Assembly: GCF_000417875.1 (NCBI RefSeq)
Contig: NW_006920872.1
Location: 230,197 to 294,196, forward strand
Source of the DNA: Pseudozyma flocculosa PF-1
Taxonomy: Eukaryota > Basidiomycota > Ustilaginomycetes > Ustilaginales > Ustilaginaceae
Length of the DNA stretch: 64,000 nucleotides
Reading direction: 5' to 3'
This document shows, one piece after another, positions 56,565-64,000 of this stretch. The notes under the pieces are model-generated. The model worked only from the letters and a program-made list of their open reading frames with translations. It searched no databases and was not told where the DNA came from. Both the position numbers and the translations under genes were made by a program. How positions within the stretch are numbered: position 1 is the first letter of the stretch; every line of letters begins with the position of its first letter.

Positions 56565-56581
56565 CCCCCCCCCCCCCCCCC
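56565..56581 (+). repeat. Homopolymer run of 17 C
   Basis: Seventeen consecutive C bases lie about 45 bp upstream of the Sen15 start codon. Such runs are prone to length variation and sequencing error. Confidence 0.9.
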
Positions 56582-56625
56582 TCCCGGATCCACACGCAAA
56601 CCCTCGACACGACACGGCGGCCAAC

Positions 56626-57633
56626 ATGCAACTCGAACAGCAACCACAGTCGGACCAACACCGCCTCTCGAAGCGGCAGCAGTGTACGTATGGTCCCCAG
56701 ATCTCACCTCACCGCCCATCGCCGCTGACGCCTTTTTCGCTCCTCCCTCTTCGCTCCCTCGCCTCGCTGCCGCAACAGACGACAGCATGATCCACGCAGA
56801 AGCCGGCCCGTCGTCACACGCAGCAGCAGTGCACGACGCCGCATCCATACCCTCGCACCCTTCCGTACGTCGTCGTCGCCCAGCCAGCCTCGGCGCCCCG
56901 GCGCCTCCCCCAGACTCGCTACTCTCCCCGCTGCACAGATCGACCAAATGACTCTTACACCGCTGTTCTACCTTCCCGCTCTTCGCCCGGCCTCGACACC
57001 TTCACCTTGCACCGCAAACAGTATCCCTTCGTATCGACCCTGTGCGATAGGTACCCCGCTCAGTCAGCGCCGCTCTTTCAGACCTACCTCGACCTCAAGC
57101 ACGCCGCGGCTTGGTCGGAACTGGAACCCGTCGAGCTCCTACCTCCATCCCCACCTTCCCCTGCTGCCGTCCCCAGCATCAAAGGCGACACCAACCGCTC
57201 CGATCTCTCACCGAGCGAGCTGATCGACGCCACACTATCATCGTACAGATCCACCCTCGCCTCCCACTCGCTATCGCCATCCTCCGAAACGGGAGGTTGG
57301 GTAGCGATTCGGGGACGAAAACACTCGTCCCCTCCTTCTTCCTCTGCTTCCGCCTCCGCCTCCGCCACCGCCAACAACGATGGACCAGGTGCCACGACGA
57401 CGACGACGACGGCGGGGGATAGGCTCCAGACCATCCTGCCGGTGCACGTGTCGCAGCAACTCTCGCCGCGCCTCTTTTCCAACATCTTTGACATCCTCGA
57501 CCACCAGCAGGCCACGCGCGACCCAGCGCTACCCCGCCTCGAAACCCAGAGCCTCCTCCTTGCCCTCATGGCCAGCGACTCGACCCTCGTCTACTACGTC
57601 CTCTCCAGGGGCCTCGTCAAACCCGTAAACTAG
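56626..57633 (+). CDS. SEN15: tRNA-splicing endonuclease subunit Sen15
   Basis: Three exons (56626-56683, 56779-56864, 57022-57633) join in frame to 251 residues. Donors are GTACGT twice; acceptors are CAACAG and AAACAG. Sen15 is a non-catalytic subunit of the heterotetrameric endonuclease that cuts introns from nuclear pre-tRNAs and pairs with Sen34. The evidence is the conserved first helix, HPSYPFVSTLCDRYPAQSAP, with LFQTYLDLKHAAAW, and the C-terminal strand and tail DSTLVYYVLSRGLVKPVN, the usual ending of this family. A low-complexity Ser/Ala/Thr insert (about residues 140-170) lies between the conserved parts. The N-terminal 45 residues are Gln/His-rich and disordered. The third exon start was placed at 57022 because it joins HPS to YPFVS, restoring the conserved block; an earlier acceptor at 56939 would break the frame. 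Confidence 0.82.
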
Positions 57634-58168
57634 AACCTCAGTCCTTCCCCCGCACACGCCTCTCTCCGCCCTCAAAGTCAGAGTCATGGGACCAAATTGT
57701 TCATTGCCTTGGTCGACGGAATGGTCAGGGGTGCGTCCGTCACGAGCGATACTTAGAGAGAGAGAGAGAGGAGAAGACAAAGGAAAAAGACAGAGCGGGA
57801 CAAGGAAGAGGCTGGGGCTCGGATGCTGCGGGTTGTTGGTTGAAAAGAGGAGACAGAAGAGGCAGATGCAAGGACCAGGGAGGGGCGCAGTCGGCACGAG
57901 ATCCACTCGCACCGACCGGCACCGGATGCAGGGTTCGGAACATTGTCCGTTGCGTGCGAGCGAGAGATGGGAGCAGAGAGAGAGGAATGGAGCCAAGAGC
58001 GTCTCGGGTCGTATCGTCGTCGGTGTCGGTACGGAACCGGTTCCCTCTAGCAGAGCAGGGCAGCAGGACGGAAAGGGACGGGACGGGACGGGACGGGATG
58101 GTCCTCCACCTTGGTCCGACCCACGCCGTCGCGTCGCGGCGCCGTCAGACGACACACGTCCCTCGAGC
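57634..58168. other. Convergent 3' intergenic region
   Basis: This spacer lies between the ends of Sen15 (+) and the deacetylase gene (-). It has an AG dinucleotide run near 57751-57771 and four GGGAC units at 58075-58094. No coding sequence is apparent. Confidence 0.6.
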
Positions 58169-59824
58169 CTAGGCCAGCAGCATGGCGGCGCCGGCGATGG
58201 CGCCGACGGCCAGCGACGAGGCCCAGCCGGCGACGCTGCCCATCTTGACGGTGGCGGCGGCGCCGTTGAAGTTGCGGTAGGGGTCCTGGCTGGCCGTGGC
58301 CGACGCCGCCTTGCCGTCAAGGTTGTTGCTGCCCGACGAGGTGAGGTTGGCGCCGTTGGGTCCAATGGCGCGCGTCGAGTCGCTGAAGCCGCAGCCGCTG
58401 CCCGAGCACAGGCACTTGCCCGCGACCGGGTCCCACCAGGGCGTGTCGCAGCTGTCGTTGATGCGCGTCCGCACCGAGTTATCGTTGTTCTTCTGCGGCG
58501 GGTTGGGGTTCTGCGGCGACGGCGTCGTCTCCGGGCAGCCGTAGCACGTGTAGAACGGCGAGTTGTTGAGCGGGTCTCCCTGCGTGTTGCTGATGCAGTG
58601 CTGCATCAGGTCCGAGTTCTTGGCAAAGCCGTTGCAGATGTGGTCCTTGACATCGGGCGTCTGGCACTTGAACTCGTCAATCGTGTTGAGCTGGCTCGCC
58701 GGCACCGGGTTCTTCATCCACGCCAGCAGCTGCTTGTTGCTGATGATCCACACGTTCTGCATGTCGGCGCTCGTGGTGGCCCAGTCGAGGAACGAGTTGA
58801 TCATCTTGATCATCTTGTTGATCTGGGCCTGGTCGGGCTGGCCGGGGTAGTTGGGCGAGACGTGGATGGGGTGCGTGTAGAGACCGAAGGGCTGGCGCTT
58901 GCCCTTGTAATGGTCGCTGAAGGTGTTCTTCATCCAGTTGAGCACGTCGTCCGGGTTGGGCGAGTCGAGCCAGGGGTCCATCAGGTGCGCGCCGGCGGCG
59001 CCCTTCTCGTCGAAGATGGCGTACATGGGGATCTCCCAGAATCCGGGCAGCTTGGGCTCTCCGTTGCAGATGTTGTCGACCGACTGGCAGTCGTTGGCCA
59101 TGCCGTTGTCGAGCGTGTAGGGCCAGAAGGCGTCGGTGTTGGGGTCCGTGACGGGCACCGACGACGTCGACGACGAGTCGTACGTGAAGCCCGCGCCGTG
59201 AAGGTGCTCGAGGTTCTGGCGAGTGTAGTTAAGGAAGGGGGCACGGTAGCCGATGATGGACTTGTACGGAATGCCGGCGAGGGCGTTGAGCGTGATGAGG
59301 TTGCCGTCGATCTCATCGGCGGGCGCCTGGGCGACGTGGGTCATGGTGTGGTCGGCGACGTCGTTGCCGTTGACGTAGAGCTCGGTGACCATCGAGTAGT
59401 TGGTGTACATCGTCTGGGTGTAGTAGCTCATCTTTGGCGTGCAGCCGTTGGGGTTCTTCCGCTGCGCCAGGAACTGGTCGACGGCGGCAATCGTGTAGCT
59501 CTGGACGGCGTCGTCGGCAGTGAAGACGATGAACTGGGGCACGTCCTTGGGGTCGAGACCGCCGGGCGGGTTGGTGTCTGCGCAGTGGCAGTCGGGCAGC
59601 TTGCACTTGTTGGGGTCGCAGCTGTACTTGGCAGCCGAAGCGCCACCGGAGCTGGTGATATCCTGGCCCTCGCCGGCGGCGGCGAGCTGCCTCTTGTCGA
59701 GGTTGGCATCGGTCCTACGCGCGATCGGCCTGCACCCGTGGTCGAGCAGGTTGGCGGATCCATAGGCCATCGAGATGCCGGCGAGGGCGAAGCCCATCAG
59801 GGCAGAGAAGGCGGCCGAACGCAT
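58169..59824 (-). CDS. GPI-anchored CE4 polysaccharide (chitin) deacetylase-like protein
   Basis: This single-exon gene encodes 551 residues. It begins with a signal peptide (SALMGFALAGISMAYG) and ends with a Ser/Thr/Ala-rich stretch and a hydrophobic tail (SLAVGAIAGAAMLLA) typical of GPI attachment. A Cys-rich block, CDPNKCKLPDCHCADT, leads into the catalytic domain. This is the same arrangement as the animal-type chitin deacetylases. CE4 motif 1 reads FTADDA (101-106) where most have TFDDG; the two Asp are kept. Motif 2 is HTMTH (159-163), giving both metal-binding His. Motif 3 is YRAPFLNY (193-200). Further cysteines occur near the end (CDTPWWDPVAGKCLCSGSGC). The expected role is removal of acetyl groups from cell-wall chitin or a related glycan. 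The start is the ATG giving a good signal peptide; the open frame extends upstream without a better start. Confidence 0.87.
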   Translation of the reverse strand: MRSAAFSALMGFALAGISMAYGSANLLDHGCRPIARRTDANLDKRQLAAAGEGQDITSSGGASAAKYSCDPNKCKLPDCHCADTNPPGGLDPKDVPQFIVFTADDAVQSYTIAAVDQFLAQRKNPNGCTPKMSYYTQTMYTNYSMVTELYVNGNDVADHTMTHVAQAPADEIDGNLITLNALAGIPYKSIIGYRAPFLNYTRQNLEHLHGAGFTYDSSSTSSVPVTDPNTDAFWPYTLDNGMANDCQSVDNICNGEPKLPGFWEIPMYAIFDEKGAAGAHLMDPWLDSPNPDDVLNWMKNTFSDHYKGKRQPFGLYTHPIHVSPNYPGQPDQAQINKMIKMINSFLDWATTSADMQNVWIISNKQLLAWMKNPVPASQLNTIDEFKCQTPDVKDHICNGFAKNSDLMQHCISNTQGDPLNNSPFYTCYGCPETTPSPQNPNPPQKNNDNSVRTRINDSCDTPWWDPVAGKCLCSGSGCGFSDSTRAIGPNGANLTSSGSNNLDGKAASATASQDPYRNFNGAAATVKMGSVAGWASSLAVGAIAGAAMLLA

Positions 59825-61773
59825 GGCTGAGACGTAAATGCTCGCGGTTCCTGGGTCGTGATCGGTTCGTCTATGGGGGAGGTGCGAGAAAGTGAGGGCG
59901 AGCCCGTCGGGGAAACTGGCGAGACCGAGCGAACGTCGAGGGACGGCAGTAGGGTCGATGGAGGGAAGGGGAGAAGAGGAGGTGGTGGTGGTGGTGGTGA
60001 GGCGGAGGGTGCAGGTAGGTGGGAAGTGGGCGAGGGGGCGAGGGGGTGGCAACGGGCAGGGGGTGAGCCCCGAGCGCCAGCCAAGCAGGGGAAATACAAA
60101 AATAAGAGACCGGTCAGGCCAGAGGCGGCTGAGCAAGCTGGATTCAATCGCATTCCAGCCAAACAGGGCACCGGAATTCCGCGCGTTGTAACATGGCGCG
60201 GGGGGACGCTGCGAATACAACACCCGCCGGCTGGCTGGCTGGCTGACGGCGGGCCAAGCCAGGAAATGGGGCTGAAGCGTTAGGCTAGGTTGCTGGCTGG
60301 TTGGCTCGAAGCGAACCAACCGACCGCGCGCCCAAAGTCCTGACCTCAGCCCCGCTGCTGCTGACCCTGCTGTCTGCTGGGCCTTGTGGAAATTTCGGAG
60401 GGGGGTCCGAGGAGCGAGACCAACACCGATACCGTACCCGGCCCAACCGACCAGGGAAAGAAAGAGAAGCAGAGCGAGGCAGGCCAAGAAACGCGCGACT
60501 CCGACGACGCCCAGCAGGGCCTGGCAGGGCCGCTTGCCCGCTGCATCGAAACCATGCATGCCTGCCTGCCTGCCTGCCTTCCTCGGTCGCAGCCAAACCC
60601 ACGACCGCCGAGCAGCAGCAGCAGCCAGCATCACACCGTCATGCTGCCTGCCTGGTCTTCACAGCTCTCTGCCTTCTGCGAGCCGCCAAAGGTCCGGCGT
60701 CGGTGTCGGGCAGGCTGCCGACGACGGTGTTCCGTCTTCAAACGAGGCAGCCAGCCAGCCAGCCAGGGGCAGGCCCTTTCCGGAGAGCTGAGGCAACCTT
60801 TTGGCTTGCTCTCACCGCCGGCAATCAGGGCAGGGGCTCGCGTGAGCAAAGCCTGGCCCCTCGGCGTTTTCTTTTTTCGGGGGGCTCGCCAAGGTCTGTC
60901 CCCAGCCTGGCCTGCCAAATCTCTGTTCCAGGCGCAACCAGCTCCCACCTCCAGGATGGCGTCAGAAGCGGACGGCGGCGCGACCAGACAGCTGCTGCTG
61001 CGATCGCGAGCACTGCAGTCGAGGATCTCGCACCGGCGCATGCGTATGGTACATTCAATTGCAAAGGCGGTCTGGTCTGCACGGCCCCGTGCAGGATCGC
61101 CGCGCCGCAACGAGGGGGCGAGCAGAAAGGACGGGGTAGAAGATCTAGCAGGCTGGCGAAGGACAACGCTCTAGAGGAGCTCGTGCGAGGGGGTGGACGA
61201 GAAGAGGAGCGAGGCGGTGCGGGGGGGAAATGCGATGAGGTTGAGGTCGGAGGAGACATGCTGGAGAGGATGCGAGTGTAGCCATGGAAGAATGTGAGGA
61301 TGCTAATCGTGATATGCTGGATGGAGAGCCCGTGCGCGTGGATGCTGGTGTGGATGCGTTGTGGTTCGGCGGTGATGGACGACGTCTGGACGGCTGCAGA
61401 GGATGTGAGGATGGGATGGAGGGCGGATGCTTGCTGCTGACGGCGACGCGAGATGGCGGATGCTCGTGCTATCGGTGCGAGAGGGTCGTGGCGCTGGGAA
61501 CGTGACCAAGGAGAACTGTCCGTGAGAAGTGACCGAGGCTCTCGGACCGCAGGTGACGATCGTTGGAGCGAAAGCGAGCCGCGTGCCGTGCGTATGTGTG
61601 GGTGAGGGCCAAGAGGCAATCAGACCCGGGTATCGCGGTCGCGCGGCCGCCCTGACGGCTGCGACACCAGACCAAAGGAGGGGCAGAGCTTATGGCGAGC
61701 GGAAGTGCACGACCAAATGGGCGAGGGAGCTTGGGATGGACGTCGGCCAGGCTCCGTTACCGACGTCGCGGGC
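59825..61773. other. Intergenic region between deacetylase start and OTU gene end
   Basis: About 1.9 kb contains the deacetylase promoter, which is CT-rich on its sense strand near 59900-60060, and the OTU gene 3' region. TGCC tetranucleotides occur near 60560-60580. Open frames here are low-complexity, and no domain was recognised. Confidence 0.55.
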
Positions 61774-64000
61774 TCAGATCTTGAGCTCGCGGAAGCCGCG
61801 CACTTCGGCCGGAGCCTTGGCCTGCGTCACGTCCGGCGACGGCTCCTTGGCCTTGGCAATCTTTTCGAGCTGACGCTCGCGCTTGCGCAGGACGGCGGCA
61901 TCCCGCTTCTCCCGCGGCGTCGGCACCTTTCTCTTGATGACGACGCTCGACTTGTTCGGCAGGCCGTCCTTTCGGGGCCGACCTCGCCCGCGCTTGATGA
62001 TCTCGTAGACAGCCTTGTCCTCGGCTTCGTCGTCGTCGTCGTCGTCTTCGGCCTGAGCAGCGCCTTCGACGCTCTCTTCGGCCGCCGGCGTCGACGGACC
62101 TTCGACGGTGGGCGACAAGGCGCAGACGGACCCGCTCTCGTCCGAAGATCGGCTCTGCGACCGCCTCTTGGGCCCTCGCAGATTCCGAATGGCCGACAGG
62201 TCGGCCGAAGCCGCCCTCTTGGTTGACAGTCTGTCGGCGCCCGGCGTGTTGGCGCGCGATGACTGGGATACGCTGGGCGATCCAGGGCCCAGATCGATGC
62301 CCTCCTCGGTCGTGGCGTGCGTCGAGGGTGAGTCGCCTTCGCCGCTGCTGTGCGTCGCCGACGTGTCCACCGATGAGGGCGACGTGGCCCGCCATTGCCG
62401 CATGTGATCCGGCAGCGAGGTCGGCGGGGCGAGCGTGCCCGCTGCCGCCTCGCTCTGGCCGGACACGGACGCCGGCAGCGCCTGCAGCTCAGAGCCGACG
62501 GCCGCCTCGTCCTGCGCAATCTCGCGCTCCACCAGCACCTCGACGACTTGCGCCCAGTCCTGATTGTGCTCCTTGAGCAGGCTGCGGACCTCTGCGAGGC
62601 TGTACTGGCCGCGCGTGCTCTCCAGGACCATCTTCTCGGTGCTCGTTGGCTCGCCGCCGTCCCCGTCCTCCTCAGCTTCCCCTATGGTCCCTGTCCCTGC
62701 CTTGCTGGCCCTCGAAGCGGAAGAAGCGTCGTCTTGGGCGGCCGCAACGCTTCTCTCCTTGATGCGGGGTAGGCCCGTGTGCGGGCCATCGATGTTGCGG
62801 ATCGAGCTGTAATGCTCCCAGTTGTGATAGGCGATGTAGAGGGGCCCATAGGCTTCCACCAGCGCATCGGACGGCTGCGCCTCGACCGCACCGGCCTTGG
62901 AGGTCGATGCGACGTCGTTGGCCTCGACGGTCGATTCGGACGCGTCCGCCGACACTGCGGTGTCATCCTGGCCGGCCAGCTTCTGCGCCGACTCCTTTTT
63001 GCGAGCGCGCGACTCTGTCCTCTTGGCGCGCCGCTGCTCTCGACTCGAGGGAGGTGGCCCCTCGGAGCCGGGAGCGATGCTGTTCTGCATCCTGAGGCGT
63101 TCCTGCTCCCGATCCTCGCGGGACCTGACGGCCTCGGGCGAGTCGTCGTCGGCCGAGACGACGTAGACAAGGCCGGGCTGGACAATCTTGATCTGCTTCT
63201 GCATCATCTGCGCAAAGGCGTGGAGCTCGAGGTGGCCACCGTACGTGCCATTCTCCCGCATCAGCCGGACGTAGGCATCGAAGGGCTGGTCGTCGACAAA
63301 GCCGGCAAAGCGGTCGGCGTGGGCGGCCAGGTGGTCGCAGGTCTCCTGCCGCAGCCGAGCATGCTGGGTGGGGAAGCCGTAGAGCTGGTCCGAGAGGGCA
63401 CGAAAGAGGCAGTTGCCGTCCCCGGTGGTGTTGGCGGCGTAGAGGCTCATAAGCTTGAGCTGCTCGTTGAGCTCCTTTTCCACCTGCGCCGGGTCATCGA
63501 GGCCATTTGTGAGGCGGGCACGGCTACTCCTCGTCACGCGCTCGTCTGTGGCGAAAGCAGCAGCAACAGCAGCAGCAGGGGTCGAAGCGGAAGGAGCACG
63601 GGTCAGCCTTGTCGCTCTCTGCCTGCAGATCGAGAGCCACAGCGCGACGCAGCGACGGATCGGGCCAAGGGAGCGACATCCGGCCAGACGATACCGCCGT
63701 GCCGGGTCGACCCGGGGGGCAGCACCGATGACGAAGAAGCGCCAGCGGCCACCAGGGCCCTGCGACAAGAAACCAAACTTTTGGCCTCGACGATGGGCAC
63801 CGCCGCCCCCTCCACGTTGCTGCACTTTCGCTTTTGGCTGCTGGTTGCTGGACGGCGAATTTCGCGCCCCCCTCTGGCCCCTCTTCCCGATGGCCCCCAC
63901 ACAGCTCGCGGGCCCGATTTTTGGATTTGCGATTTTTTTTCCACCCCTCTGCCGCTCGCCTCGCCTGCCCGCTGGCCCAGAGGGGGACGGCAGGCGTGCG
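61774..64000 (-). CDS. OTU-domain deubiquitinase with AT-hook, 5' end beyond the window
   Basis: The last exon runs 63545-61774 and encodes about 590 residues. An earlier coding exon is visible at 63774 and upstream, ending HRRGQKF. It is joined by a 228-bp intron with a weak GTTTCT donor and a CCACAG acceptor preceded by CTGACC. No in-frame ATG exists before the window edge, so the start lies outside. The OTU cysteine protease core is clear: TTGDGNCLFRALSDQLYG (Asp and nucleophile Cys) and YHNWEHYSSI with the catalytic His. The closest known layout is OTUD3-like, which removes ubiquitin chains. A helical segment (YSLAEVRSLLKEHNQDWAQ) may be a UBA/CUE-type ubiquitin-binding fold. Near the C-terminus KRGRGRPRKDG is an AT-hook, suggesting nuclear or DNA contact. 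Linkers are acidic and Ser-rich. Confidence 0.85.
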   Translation of the reverse strand, partial: ARLPSPSGPAGRRGERQRGGKKIANPKIGPASCVGAIGKRGQRGARNSPSSNQQPKAKVQQRGGGGGAHRRGQKFGFLSQGPGGRWRFFVIGAAPRVDPARRYRLAGCRSLGPIRRCVALWLSICRQRATRLTRAPSASTPAAAVAAAFATDERVTRSSRARLTNGLDDPAQVEKELNEQLKLMSLYAANTTGDGNCLFRALSDQLYGFPTQHARLRQETCDHLAAHADRFAGFVDDQPFDAYVRLMRENGTYGGHLELHAFAQMMQKQIKIVQPGLVYVVSADDDSPEAVRSREDREQERLRMQNSIAPGSEGPPPSSREQRRAKRTESRARKKESAQKLAGQDDTAVSADASESTVEANDVASTSKAGAVEAQPSDALVEAYGPLYIAYHNWEHYSSIRNIDGPHTGLPRIKERSVAAAQDDASSASRASKAGTGTIGEAEEDGDGGEPTSTEKMVLESTRGQYSLAEVRSLLKEHNQDWAQVVEVLVEREIAQDEAAVGSELQALPASVSGQSEAAAGTLAPPTSLPDHMRQWRATSPSSVDTSATHSSGEGDSPSTHATTEEGIDLGPGSPSVSQSSRANTPGADRLSTKRAASADLSAIRNLRGPKRRSQSRSSDESGSVCALSPTVEGPSTPAAEESVEGAAQAEDDDDDDEAEDKAVYEIIKRGRGRPRKDGLPNKSSVVIKRKVPTPREKRDAAVLRKRERQLEKIAKAKEPSPDVTQAKAPAEVRGFRELKI

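Larger units (their letters stand above)
54990..56625. other. Divergent promoter region between Stealth and Sen15 genes
   Basis: This 1.6 kb carries a (GTC)10 run at 55001-55030 just upstream of the Stealth start, and a run of 17 C at 56565-56581 just upstream of the Sen15 start. A repeated phrase TTAGCCCTGGCC occurs twice near 56050-56080. No coding sequence was recognised. Confidence 0.6.

Overview
This 64 kb window is nuclear DNA of a GC-rich basidiomycete fungus, most likely a smut relative (Ustilaginomycotina). The signs are short introns of about 90-230 bp with GTGAGT/GTAAGT-type donors and CTGAC-like branch sites, pyrimidine-rich leaders, a single-exon DH-PH-FYVE protein resembling Ustilago Don1, and a Stealth-family phosphotransferase of the basidiomycete Xpt1 type. 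The species cannot be named from the sequence alone. I found no rRNA, tRNA, CRISPR array or recognisable transposon protein.

Left part, 1-26.5 kb, is gene-dense. In order it holds: a small lysine-rich coiled-coil protein (+); the peroxisomal AAA ATPase Pex6 (-); a small disordered protein (+) behind a TATA box; a Don1-like Rho-family GEF (+); an HhH-GPD-fold protein (+); a two-RRM Hrp1/Nab4-like protein (-) interrupted by a 569-base assembly gap; and a Munc13/Git1-like MHD-C2 protein (+).

Middle part, 26.5-52 kb, is strikingly gene-poor. The only convincing gene is a Ran1/Pat1-type protein kinase (34.6-36.8 kb, -). About 8.1 kb on one side and 15.2 kb on the other lack recognisable coding sequence. 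These flanks are not AT-rich. They are sprinkled with GTAC-containing words, especially ACAGTAC, and with short perfect palindromes, two of which share an 11-bp word.

Right part, 52-64 kb, is gene-dense again: a Stealth-family sugar-phosphate transferase (-), the tRNA-splicing endonuclease subunit Sen15 (+), a GPI-anchored CE4 polysaccharide deacetylase (-), and an OTU-domain deubiquitinase (-) whose start lies beyond the right edge.

The genes do not form an obvious pathway or cluster. They cover peroxisome biogenesis, GTPase signalling and septation, RNA processing, nutrient/cAMP or exocytic signalling, meiotic-type kinase control, glycan modification, tRNA splicing and ubiquitin removal. 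Adjacent genes are arranged convergently (pex6 end, HhH/Hrp1, Sen15/deacetylase) or divergently (pex6/small protein, Hrp1/Git1-like, Stealth/Sen15). All exon boundaries were read by eye from splice signals and reading-frame continuity.
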